Source: CAYRMV01 sp964425255
Lineage (GTDB): Bacteria; Bacteroidota; Bacteroidia; Flavobacteriales_D; Crocinitomicaceae
Assembly: GCA_964425255.1 (NCBI GenBank)
Contig: CAYRMV010000079.1
Span: 1 to 15,976 of the forward strand
Length of the DNA: 15,976 nt
Direction of reading: 5' to 3'
The notes below the pieces were generated by a model. It was not told the origin of the DNA. It was given only the letters and a program-made list of their open reading frames with translations, and did no database searches. The position numbers were made by a program, and so were the translations under genes. The number at the start of each line of letters is the position of its first letter. Position 1 is the stretch's first letter. This document shows positions 7,351 to 15,504 of the stretch, one piece after another.

Positions 7351-7472
7351 GGGACAAGCTGTCGTTAAGACCTTTTCGGGGGCTTGGGGTGACAGAGTAG
7401 CCGCGACTGACGACGCAGTACGAATAGGCAAAGAAAACAAGTGAACAGCCAATAAGAGATTACGAAAGCTTT
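7351..7472 (+). repeat. Diverged direct repeat, copy B (right of the dGTPase module)
   Basis: The second copy of the repeat also present at 4151-4297, in the same orientation. The best-kept core is a 13-base identity ending AAAGAAAACAAGT (7430-7442). The two copies enclose the dGTPase and nucleotidyltransferase genes, about 3.1 kb apart. Confidence 0.75.
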
Positions 7473-7501
7473 CTAAACTGAACGATTGGCTAAGTGAACG
7501 C

Positions 7502-7550
7502 TAAAAACAAGGACGCAGAGCAACGGAACTTGGTATTACCCTTGTTTTTA
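7502..7550. terminator. Long perfect-stem hairpin between convergent operons, possible bidirectional terminator
   Basis: TAAAAACAAGG (7502-7512) pairs perfectly with CCTTGTTTTTA (7540-7550) around a 27-base loop. It sits downstream of both the plus-strand nucleotidyltransferase and the minus-strand large gene. The A run on one arm and the T run on the other would give a U-rich 3' side in either direction. The stem is poor in G+C and the loop is long, so termination may be inefficient. Confidence 0.45.
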
Positions 7551-7635
7551 TGTTTTCTGAAGCTGTGAGAACCAAGAAGAAGACCGCTTTACCGTTTCTG
7601 TAATTGAGATTCGAAGGGATGAGTAGTTTCTGTAG

Positions 7636-10600
7636 CTATATTTTGTATTTAATATTGACAAAAACATGATACATAGGAACGTCTAGGCCATGTATCGAAC
7701 GACCTATTTTGATTGCAGATTTATCGTAACCAAATTCTTTAGATAGATCATCAACTTGAGCGGAAGATATTTCGTAGCCATTCGGGTATTTCAATGCAGG
7801 TACTATAGTTTCTGAATATTCTTTCCACTTGCGTTCGAATTTAGTTCCTTGAAAATAAACGATCACAATAAATGCCTTTCTATCGTGGGTGTAGTTTTTA
7901 ATTAACTTTGATATATGAGATTGGACTCTCGGAATATCTCTATATATAAATGCTTCACATGTAACAAGAGTTAATCCATTACGGTTTTGAATATCAATAT
8001 CAATTTCTCCTAAATCGTCTCCTGTTTGAGAATATGCTCTCCTAGTTTGATCCTTAATTGTCCAACCTAACACGCTAATTCTAGATTCTAGAAGAATACA
8101 TAACAAATCGTTGTATTTATCTTCATCATTGATATTTTCCAAAGCATTAATCTTATTCAGCATTTTATACGCTGCTATACCTATTTCGTTCGTGATAAAT
8201 TCAAAAAAGTCAATTCTACCATTCAGATTTTTGGGTAGAATTTGAATCAGTTTTTGAGGCTCACTTTGGAAAATCCTTTCATAATAGAATGTCAATTCAT
8301 CGATGTTATCAATTCCCTGCACGGACAATTTTAAATTTTGAATGAATTCAATCTCTGTAACCCCAGAATACTTGTGAAAGGTTTCTGCCGTATCAAGTAA
8401 TTTCATTGCTTCTCCAATCTTTTTCTCTGCAATTAATCTCTCTACCTTTATTTCAAGAATTCCTGGAATCATTTGATATGGTAATTCAAGAGCACCATAT
8501 TCTTTGTCTAACTGATCGTATTTTTCAAGTTTCAAAAGAATCATTGATTTGTTGATTAAAAAACTTTCCCCTAATTCAACTATATCTAAATTAGCCTGTC
8601 CTTTTTCATAAACGTCCCATTCTTCTATTATCTCACCATAGATGATTGTGTCATTTGCTTGATCTGCAATTTTCATTTTAGCAGCCATACGATTTATGGC
8701 AAAGACAGGAAAATTCGGAAAATCATTAACCAATCGATTAAAAATTCTATATGCACTTTCCGGCTTATCTTTCAGGTGAATTAGGGCTCGATAAAACTCT
8801 TTGTAGTCGAAATAGCTTAATGCGTTCGCTTCGATATAATTTTTCTTTTCAGGTGCGTTAACGTTATTCAACTCTGTTTCATCTTTATGGTAATATGCAA
8901 TCAAAAGTTTGGTTTTATATAACTGGTCGTGATATCGTTTTTCTCTCTTGACGATTTTTTCCTCCCAATAGTCAACAATCTGAATAATTTGATCCATTAA
9001 TTGAGGATACATAGTCAATTTCAATAAAACAGTATGAATTTCAGGGATCCAATGTGAGTCTTCTAAAAAAGTTTTAAGATCTGTTTTCTTTATCTTCTCA
9101 ATCAAAATCTCTTTAATTCCATGAGATGTAATAAATTCTGCAACAGTCAATATCTTAATTACATCGTTACTATCAATAATCGCATCAATAATTCCCTCTT
9201 TATCGGAGAACCAATTAATCGATCTTGCAATTTGAGGAAGCAATGCTTCTTTACCTGAATTTTGGAACCCAACCTCTCTTTGGTATTCAAGAAGGTCAAT
9301 TTTACCTTCTTTGGGAATGTCTTTTGTATGAGATTTTAGATAATCGATGATTTGTTTTTCAACTCTTGTTTTAATTTCATTAAGTTCTTTTTTGTCAAAT
9401 CCATGGGGAACACCAGAAGAAATCAATTTTTGTAATACCTGAATCAACACACCAATATGAGTCCGAAGCTTATCACTTGTAAACCGATTCATTTCATTAT
9501 ATTTATTATCGGCTGTTTCGAAGCTCAATCTGGGTTCAAGAAAGCTATTAAGCTTTTGGTGTTTTGAAAAAAAGTAAACCGGATAAATCCATTCAATATA
9601 TTGTAGTCGTTCAACTCGCTCACTCCAATTTGGAATTGCTTGCTTTTCCACACTATTCATGAAATCCCATTTTTTAGTTTCGGTCATCTCCAATTTTGAC
9701 ATGTAGAGATTGAAAAAATTCTGTGTTAATAGTAGAATTTCTGGCTTTAGTTTATTGAATTGTTCTTTATACTTCCAATAAGTAAGGCATTTCATTAACC
9801 AAACCAAACCATCCATTTGGAGCATAGGAAACTGAACAGTCCCATTATCATAAAATGATTTTTCATTGTGCTTAGCAAAAAAATCAAACAATTCATTGAA
9901 TATTGATGGAACTAAGTATTCGTAGTTGGAACCTTTTATTTTATGATTTACTATATGAGCATCTTCAATAATAGAGAGAACCAGTTTTTCTTTCAGTTTT
10001 TTCTCATTATTAATCAGATCCTCAATGCGAGGGTTTCGATTGAAAGGAATAGAGTATTTTTCACTATTCAATTGACGAAAAATTTGATAGATCATTTTGG
10101 CAGGTAAATTTTTCTTATCTCGGTCGGATCTAATTGTAAAAAGAGCCAAATTGATACTTTCTGACCACACTTTCCTTGATAGAAGTATTTGTTGATCCTC
10201 CTGAAATTTAAGTTCGTCGATTAGTTGAAATGAAAGTGTAGTGAATTCATCGTTGAACAATAGCAATGGAAGAATTTCTCTTCTGTAACGAAGAATGTAA
10301 GCTGAAATATAAAATAATAAAATTGGTTTTTCCCGGTAAGACTCTAATAACGAAATTATTCTCTTATAGCGTACTATTTTTGGATTATACTCATCATCAG
10401 TTTCAATATGTTCAATCTCATAGTCGTGTTTAACAATAAGCCGAATTAAACTCTCCAGATTTTGACGAGATCTTTGATCATGAAGATATGTCATTGTCGC
10501 CATTTCTTCCCATCTTTGGAAACTATCGTATAATTCAAAGGCATCATCGATATTTAATGAGCAATCCTTGTATGATGAGTTTTTGTCTAGATGAAAAAAA

Positions 10601-11670
10601 TCATAATCCCTGGAATATGCAGAATCGATGCATACTCTATGAAATTCATTTTGCACATAATTCAAATCATTTTCAGCAGACACCAATTGGAATGCAGCAT
10701 CTAAAAATCTTTTCTTTGAATTCTCTAACACGAATAACAATGGATTTGGATAGTTCTCATAATAACTGGTTTGAGAAACGAAGAAAACAACTCGTTCCGA
10801 ATCAGAACTAAAAGAGTTATCTTTTATTAACAGTTCCCAATAGAATCCAGATATTTTGTCATCCAGTCCAGACCAATATTTTATATCAGAATCAGAAAAA
10901 TTAAGAACATAGTATTTTTCACTTTCGGTAATGACATGTTGCTCTTTCAATACTTCGATTGATGGTGTTGATGTATAGAAGGAAGTATGTGATTCATGCA
11001 AGCTTTCAAAATCCAAGGCATTAATCATTAGGCCTCTGTAGCTTGGCTGATTTTGTTCTATTAGATACTCGATAAATCCAAAATCATCCCAATGATCTAA
11101 GAATGGTTTGAAATAATATTCAATGTTGGATAACTCAATCACATCGCCCTTTTCACTTCCCCACCCAGTTTTACTATCTATTATCGAATCAATGTCAATC
11201 GTAGTGCCGTGATTTTTATTGTACTCGGAAATTATGGTTTGAAAGTTGGCTCTATCTATCTTTCCGTTTGCTTGTTCAATTTGATGACTAATATCCACCA
11301 TAAAAATTAATTCATCTTTCCGATTCTTGAGTTTTTTATATGTATGGTTACATGCGGAAGAAACTGCTCCAGGAACTTCAATTTGCCCAAGAATTTCACG
11401 AATCCAAAATTTGTTGACTAATTTCTCTACATCTACTCTTACATTGTTCTCGCCCTCAAATTGAGATACAATGGTTTTTAAATTTAATGGTGTAATTATC
11501 TTAGTTATGGGCTGTGACTTGTAAATTACATTTGCCCAAAAGCGAGATGATTCCCATAATAAATCTGATTCGAATACTTCTTTATCGACATAACGTTCAG
11601 AAGATTTTTCAGGATTATTCTTTAAAAGTTGGGTTAATACCTTAGCTTGCTCGTGGTTATAGTAATTCAT
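7636..11670 (-). CDS. Large helical protein of unknown function with a C-terminal PD-(D/E)XK-like domain
   Basis: A 1344-residue protein, last gene of the four-gene operon. I start it at the ATG at 11670 (MNYYNHEQAK); the frame extends two codons further to a TTG that has no special support. No signal peptide, membrane segment or ATP-binding motif is seen. Most of the chain is predicted helical. The stretch around 930-1130 reads like degenerate TPR-type helix pairs (for example ESAYRIFNRLVNDFPNFP). The last 150 residues look like a restriction-endonuclease fold: GEIDIDI (1221-1227), then TCEAF (1237-1241), a helix with SHISKLI, and the strand FIVIVYF (1267-1273). The usual E-x-K lysine is replaced by Phe, so catalysis is uncertain. 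It follows the zinc-motif gene by 37 bases. It may be a scaffold, a sensor or a second effector of the Gabija-like system. I cannot assign a family. Confidence 0.85.
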   Translation of the reverse strand: MNYYNHEQAKVLTQLLKNNPEKSSERYVDKEVFESDLLWESSRFWANVIYKSQPITKIITPLNLKTIVSQFEGENNVRVDVEKLVNKFWIREILGQIEVPGAVSSACNHTYKKLKNRKDELIFMVDISHQIEQANGKIDRANFQTIISEYNKNHGTTIDIDSIIDSKTGWGSEKGDVIELSNIEYYFKPFLDHWDDFGFIEYLIEQNQPSYRGLMINALDFESLHESHTSFYTSTPSIEVLKEQHVITESEKYYVLNFSDSDIKYWSGLDDKISGFYWELLIKDNSFSSDSERVVFFVSQTSYYENYPNPLLFVLENSKKRFLDAAFQLVSAENDLNYVQNEFHRVCIDSAYSRDYDFFHLDKNSSYKDCSLNIDDAFELYDSFQRWEEMATMTYLHDQRSRQNLESLIRLIVKHDYEIEHIETDDEYNPKIVRYKRIISLLESYREKPILLFYISAYILRYRREILPLLLFNDEFTTLSFQLIDELKFQEDQQILLSRKVWSESINLALFTIRSDRDKKNLPAKMIYQIFRQLNSEKYSIPFNRNPRIEDLINNEKKLKEKLVLSIIEDAHIVNHKIKGSNYEYLVPSIFNELFDFFAKHNEKSFYDNGTVQFPMLQMDGLVWLMKCLTYWKYKEQFNKLKPEILLLTQNFFNLYMSKLEMTETKKWDFMNSVEKQAIPNWSERVERLQYIEWIYPVYFFSKHQKLNSFLEPRLSFETADNKYNEMNRFTSDKLRTHIGVLIQVLQKLISSGVPHGFDKKELNEIKTRVEKQIIDYLKSHTKDIPKEGKIDLLEYQREVGFQNSGKEALLPQIARSINWFSDKEGIIDAIIDSNDVIKILTVAEFITSHGIKEILIEKIKKTDLKTFLEDSHWIPEIHTVLLKLTMYPQLMDQIIQIVDYWEEKIVKREKRYHDQLYKTKLLIAYYHKDETELNNVNAPEKKNYIEANALSYFDYKEFYRALIHLKDKPESAYRIFNRLVNDFPNFPVFAINRMAAKMKIADQANDTIIYGEIIEEWDVYEKGQANLDIVELGESFLINKSMILLKLEKYDQLDKEYGALELPYQMIPGILEIKVERLIAEKKIGEAMKLLDTAETFHKYSGVTEIEFIQNLKLSVQGIDNIDELTFYYERIFQSEPQKLIQILPKNLNGRIDFFEFITNEIGIAAYKMLNKINALENINDEDKYNDLLCILLESRISVLGWTIKDQTRRAYSQTGDDLGEIDIDIQNRNGLTLVTCEAFIYRDIPRVQSHISKLIKNYTHDRKAFIVIVYFQGTKFERKWKEYSETIVPALKYPNGYEISSAQVDDLSKEFGYDKSAIKIGRSIHGLDVPMYHVFVNIKYKI

Positions 11671-11713
11671 TGTCAATTATGTTTTCTTGATGAGTTTTAT
11701 TTTAGATTCATTG

Positions 11714-12673
11714 TTATTCGCGATCCGGATGAAAGACTTTTGTATAGCGGAATGATACAAAACCATTTACTGCTTCGAAAACGTATGGGGTTTCTGCCGA
11801 TGGTTTCTTTCCTAGAAAGAAGATAAATGCTTCGACGCCATCTTTCTTCAGATTTTTGAAGAAATCATTCTTAGACTGGTTGGATATTGTTTCACGTTCT
11901 TTCAAAATACGGCTCATTTTATACTTCGTAATATCTTTCTTATTGACTTTTACGAAGTATGGATTCACACGTCTTCTTCTTGGAAAAACAAGTCCAGAGT
12001 TATTTTCCCATCCTTCGCATTCATGCAGTTTTATAATCACAGAATCCTCTGTGCTGCTTAATGAATCGATATCTTTCAGGTCAATAATTCCATAGAATAT
12101 TTTGTTATCAATATAATGATCTGTATTAGGACCGTAAATACGTTTGAATTGGTACATATAGGCTGCTTTTGATCCCAAAAGATCAAGGTCTACATCGCGG
12201 TTGTATGGACAGGAAAGGTAAAAATCTACTATTTGACTTATGGCGGAAACCTTTCTATTTGAATGAGCAGCATCTGTAAACTCACCATTCGAGACTCTTT
12301 TTGTAGAAGTAGATTCGGATTCGGGTAAAATATCAGAAGTCGTTGTATCGTTCTCTTTTGGTTTAGGTTGAGTCATTATAAGCTGTGAAGGATATTCCAG
12401 CTTTTCGAATTCCAATTCAGTTAGACGTCTGGTTTTGCCAATTTCCAGAAATTGAAGGTACTTGCTGTATGAGCATTTCGGTGTGTGTTCCTGATTTGGG
12501 TACTTTTTGAAAAAAGGGCGTTTCTTATTGTTCTCTTGGAAAGAACTCGCAATCAAAGGGATATTACAATTCTTGTCAACGCAAGCAAATTCAAGACTTC
12601 GGACATTTTCTATTACTTTTAAATCTTCTGCTTCAATGATTTCATCAGTGTGTTGTATTCTTGCTTTGAACAT
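11714..12673 (-). CDS. Unrecognised 319-residue protein with an N-terminal Cys/His zinc-type motif
   Basis: The N-terminal 70 residues carry C31-x4-C36, then RPFFKKYPN (52-60) and H63-x3-C67. A paired-cysteine strand, an R-P-x-F strand and a closing H-x3-C resemble the zinc-ribbon start of CoiA-like and related DNA-associated proteins, but I cannot assign a named family. A polar, Ser/Thr/Glu-rich linker follows (about 100-140). A second folded region of about 170 residues comes next, rich in aromatic strands. No nuclease or helicase motif was found. The gene begins 12 bases after the helicase stop and lies between it and the large helical gene, so it is probably co-transcribed. A DNA- or protein-binding accessory role in the system is inferred from context only. 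Confidence 0.75.
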   Translation of the reverse strand: MFKARIQHTDEIIEAEDLKVIENVRSLEFACVDKNCNIPLIASSFQENNKKRPFFKKYPNQEHTPKCSYSKYLQFLEIGKTRRLTELEFEKLEYPSQLIMTQPKPKENDTTTSDILPESESTSTKRVSNGEFTDAAHSNRKVSAISQIVDFYLSCPYNRDVDLDLLGSKAAYMYQFKRIYGPNTDHYIDNKIFYGIIDLKDIDSLSSTEDSVIIKLHECEGWENNSGLVFPRRRRVNPYFVKVNKKDITKYKMSRILKERETISNQSKNDFFKNLKKDGVEAFIFFLGKKPSAETPYVFEAVNGFVSFRYTKVFHPDRE

Positions 12674-12685
12674 ATTTATTTGCGA

Positions 12686-13798
12686 TTAGTTTGATAGTGT
12701 GTAATGAAGTATTCCTTCAATCTCGGCGGAGTCCTTGTGATCGTAAATTATTCCAACGCTTTGACGGGCTCTTGTAAGCGCGACATAAAACTTTGATCTG
12801 CTGGTTGGCTTAAGTTCAGAGTTATTATTTAACAACCAATCCAACATCGGTTTTGTTGGATAAATGAGTGTGCGATCGAAAGAAAGTCCTTTGGATTCGC
12901 CAAAATTAATTGAGCTATAGGCTTCGTTTATGACAACATTCTTTTTATCTCTAAGCTGAATTGGATTGTATTTAGCCAGGTATGCGTCGATATCTTGTGT
13001 TTTTATAAAAAACACTCCATCGTGATCTGAAGTTGAATGATTTCCTGAAGTAGTAATAGCAAAATCTGGGAATAGCTTGTTAGATAAAACACAAATCGCT
13101 GAAGAGCATCTGTAATTAATGACTAGAGAGGTATTGTCAATTTCGATATCATTAAATCTTTCTTCAAAGAAATAAATGATTTTAGATTTTTGAAACTTCT
13201 TATTTTTAGTAGAATTGTTAGTTACATATGTACCTTGTCTTGGATCACCGACTAACGTTATGTCTATTTTGGAAGCAAAAAGCAATTTGAGAATCTCCAA
13301 ATCATATCCGGCTAAATCCTGTACTTCGTCTATGTAAATTTTAGTGTAAATTCTTGATAGGCGATTGATGACGGCTCCTTCGGATATTGCCTGAGACTTT
13401 AACACAAACTTTGATAATTTATCTGAATATATTTTTTGATCCTTCGTAAAATAATGCCCATCAAATTCTGTCTTCTCATTGTAATAAACAGGTTTCCCTT
13501 TGTAGTAATATTTAATCCCAGATATTCCATTTACCAAAATCAAACCTTTCACTTTACGATCAGTTAGTTTTCCCTGAAACGGACGTACTCCATGCTGTAG
13601 GAGAAAAGAAAACCAGGTCTGAACAATTATATGCTCAGGAATACAGCCATGTTTTTGAATAATTTTCTTCCTGATTTCTGCTTCATTGGCTTGGGTGTAA
13701 GTAGTAATCAATACTTTCCCTGTTTGCTGTAAAGCATCATTTACCAATAAGGTTGTTTTTCCGGAACCGGCTGCTGCGATTACAAGTTTATTTGCCAT
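12686..13798 (-). CDS. Compact UvrD/Rep-like superfamily 1 helicase (GajB-like)
   Basis: Read from the ATG at 13798 (MANKLVIAAA) the protein has 370 residues; a start at 13855 is possible but would overlap the preceding gene by 56 bases. Motifs in order are AAAGSGKTT (8-16, Walker A), IYIDEVQDL (154-162, Walker B), VGDPRQGTY (183-191, motif III), INYRCS (227-232, motif IV), INFGESKGLSF (297-307, motif V) and FYVALTRARQSVGI (337-350, motif VI). Both RecA-like halves are present. The usual N-terminal Q motif is missing, and the 1B/2B insertions are small, so it is shorter than UvrD (about 720) and than typical GajB (about 500). In Gabija this protein partners the OLD-type nuclease. The ATG lies one base after the nuclease stop, indicating coupled translation. 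Confidence 0.92.
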   Translation of the reverse strand: MANKLVIAAAGSGKTTLLVNDALQQTGKVLITTYTQANEAEIRKKIIQKHGCIPEHIIVQTWFSFLLQHGVRPFQGKLTDRKVKGLILVNGISGIKYYYKGKPVYYNEKTEFDGHYFTKDQKIYSDKLSKFVLKSQAISEGAVINRLSRIYTKIYIDEVQDLAGYDLEILKLLFASKIDITLVGDPRQGTYVTNNSTKNKKFQKSKIIYFFEERFNDIEIDNTSLVINYRCSSAICVLSNKLFPDFAITTSGNHSTSDHDGVFFIKTQDIDAYLAKYNPIQLRDKKNVVINEAYSSINFGESKGLSFDRTLIYPTKPMLDWLLNNNSELKPTSRSKFYVALTRARQSVGIIYDHKDSAEIEGILHYTLSN

Positions 13799-13799
13799 C

Positions 13800-15443
13800 T
13801 CAAGAAATTGAGTTAAGTATGTAGTCCGGGAGTACAATGGGATCAGTTGAATCAAAGATTTTTATAGCACAATCCGTTTTATTGGATTTCATATACTTGT
13901 GCATGTCGTCGTCAGTTGTATATGAAGTATCAAATAGTTTGTTTAGGCTAGTAAGATTATTTGCTTTCAGTATTTTAGGCTCAAGAGTATTATAATTAAA
14001 ATCCTTACTGCCAATTTTTAACGTTCCTGTATCTATTGTTGCATCAAAATGGATACTGATGTTAGGTTTGATATTCTCACCCAAATAATCTTTATACTTC
14101 TTTTTAAGGGCTTCCACATTTCCATCATTATCTGTAACAACTGTTACTGGTTTGTTGATCTTTTCTGCAATTTCTAAAAATCTCAAAAATGATGTTCCAA
14201 CTGAAATTACTTCAATTCCCATCTCGATTGGTAGTTTTCCTTCATTGGCATCCATGAATGCTTTTTGAACGACTAATTCATCAGAATCACCTTCTACCAA
14301 AATTGCCTTTTTGCATAAAATAAGTCGCAGGGTATCGTAACCAGCCAATTTTTCGAAGAAAAGTTTCGTATCATCCTTTAGATCTTTTAACCTTATAGTT
14401 TTTCTATCATTGAGTAGAATTAAATGTTCTAATCCAAGTTTGTTTGCTACGAAGCTGCTGTGAGTAGAGATTAAAATCTGCTTTCCGTCATTCCCTATTC
14501 GGATGTCTCTGATTAAATGATTTAATTTTGAATGAGAAAGATGATTTTCTGGTTCTTCAAGCAAGATGATACTTGCTTGTTTAGCTTTTTTATGACCGAG
14601 CGCCATTTTGGTTTTTATCATACATTGTTCGCCTTTTCCAATGTAATGAAAGGGAATATCTTCCAAGTAGGTCATTAAGCTACTTTCCCAGGCATTTTTT
14701 GAAGACAATTCAATTGATAATTCGATTTTCTTATCGGAGATTTTAGCAGCATCTTTGATCTTCTTATTGATCTTTTTTATCGATTCTTCCCCCATAAATG
14801 ATTCTTTCATTTTCCGATGTGCTTGAGAAACTTCGATGATTTCTTCATGATCCAAAAATTCTTTGATGATTCGAGAAATGTATACATCTGAACCGTTTTG
14901 CTGACGATTACTAGATGAATCTATCAGAGCAGATTTTAGAGGGATTATCCTTGGAGTAATATTCTCGTCACGAGCAAATGTAGCCCAAATCATATTGTAG
15001 TATTCAATCGGGAGTGTTTTGATATCTCCAGATTTGATCAGTAGTTCATATTCTTTCTGATATCGCTCATCAAAGGCAATCTTAACAAACACACCACTTG
15101 CGTTGATTTTCTCCGAGTTTCCATCTCCTTCGAACTCGGCTAAATCATCACCTCCCATAAATATTTCAATTAGTGCATGAGGTGGGGACACAGGAGTGTT
15201 ACCGTTTTTCAAACTTTCGATGTACTCTGAAACAACTTCATTATTAAAGATATACTCGGTTAACTCATTTTTCAAGTATCTGCCATTTAGTAATCCAGTG
15301 AGAGCTAAATGAATTGCTTCTATAACAGTTGATTTACCAGCTTCATTGTCTCCAACCAATATATTTATACTGTTGTTTAGTTCAAGCTTGAAAGACCCTT
15401 TGAATCCCTTAAAATTTTGAATGTGAATTTTACTAATGTGCAT
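13800..15443 (-). CDS. OLD-family ATP-dependent endonuclease (GajA-like) with ABC ATPase and TOPRIM domains
   Basis: I start at the ATG at 15443 (MHISKIHIQNFKGFKG), the standard opening of SMC/RecF/OLD-type ATPases; the earlier ATG at 15479 lies inside the probable promoter. Length is 547 residues, close to GajA (578). The ATPase has Walker A GDNEAGKST (31-39), a signature-like segment YIGKGEQCM (267-275), Walker B IILLEEPENHLSH (292-304) and the H-loop STHSS (326-330). The TOPRIM nuclease has ILVEGDSDEL (381-390), VTDNDGN (436-442, D438 and D440) and a downstream DTGTLK with TLEPKILKANN, typical of OLD class 2. In Gabija the enzyme nicks or cuts DNA and is held in check by nucleotides until phage depletes them. 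A UvrD-like gene directly downstream is the hallmark of class 2 OLD operons. Confidence 0.94.
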   Translation of the reverse strand: MHISKIHIQNFKGFKGSFKLELNNSINILVGDNEAGKSTVIEAIHLALTGLLNGRYLKNELTEYIFNNEVVSEYIESLKNGNTPVSPPHALIEIFMGGDDLAEFEGDGNSEKINASGVFVKIAFDERYQKEYELLIKSGDIKTLPIEYYNMIWATFARDENITPRIIPLKSALIDSSSNRQQNGSDVYISRIIKEFLDHEEIIEVSQAHRKMKESFMGEESIKKINKKIKDAAKISDKKIELSIELSSKNAWESSLMTYLEDIPFHYIGKGEQCMIKTKMALGHKKAKQASIILLEEPENHLSHSKLNHLIRDIRIGNDGKQILISTHSSFVANKLGLEHLILLNDRKTIRLKDLKDDTKLFFEKLAGYDTLRLILCKKAILVEGDSDELVVQKAFMDANEGKLPIEMGIEVISVGTSFLRFLEIAEKINKPVTVVTDNDGNVEALKKKYKDYLGENIKPNISIHFDATIDTGTLKIGSKDFNYNTLEPKILKANNLTSLNKLFDTSYTTDDDMHKYMKSNKTDCAIKIFDSTDPIVLPDYILNSIS

Positions 15444-15476
15444 AGGTGTTCTTGTTAGAGGTATATGCTTTGACCA

Positions 15477-15504
15477 CAAAATATCTTGTCTGAAAGATGC
15501 TCAA
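15477..15504 (-). promoter_or_regulatory. Candidate promoter of the GajA-like operon
   Basis: On the minus strand a TTG at 15504-15502 is followed after 18 bases by TATTTTG at 15483-15477. This is similar to the -33 and -7 elements of Bacteroidota, with one base missing from the -7 box. It would leave a leader of about 27 bases before the ATG at 15443. An inverted repeat AACAAAT/ATTTGTT (15603-15622) lies about 100 bases upstream and might be an operator. Confidence 0.35.

Larger units (their letters stand above)
6991..7568 (+). repeat. Short direct repeats bracketing the G+C-rich region
   Basis: GTTTTCTGGAAGCTGTGA at 6991-7008 recurs as GTTTTCTGAAGCTGTGA at 7552-7568, with a single base deleted. 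The copies lie near the two edges of the G+C-rich stretch, 543 bases apart. They could mark the limits of an inserted element or be parts of one repeated RNA or DNA unit. Confidence 0.55.
6929..7635. other. G+C-rich intergenic region of unknown nature
   Basis: About 700 bases between convergent genes. Sample lines run at 50-58% G+C, against about one third in the genes on either side. It has short self-complementary stretches (for example GCTGC/GCAGC near 6950-6973), a nearly identical sequence at each end (6991-7008 and 7552-7568), the second copy of the diverged repeat (7351-7472) and a long hairpin (7502-7550). Open frames of 101 and 144 codons exist here but look like by-products of the composition. 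Structured RNA, interspersed repeat and decayed foreign DNA are all possible. Confidence 0.5.

Noticed and set aside
6923..7357. 144-codon minus-strand ORF in the G+C-rich region
   Set aside because: The composition is unlike a folded protein (many Ser, Pro, Arg, Cys and His with no recognisable motif), it overlaps the nucleotidyltransferase end, and long open frames are expected by chance when G+C rises.
6929..7480. Group II intron or other known large ribozyme
   Set aside because: No convincing domain V hairpin, no reverse transcriptase and no known conserved core could be found.
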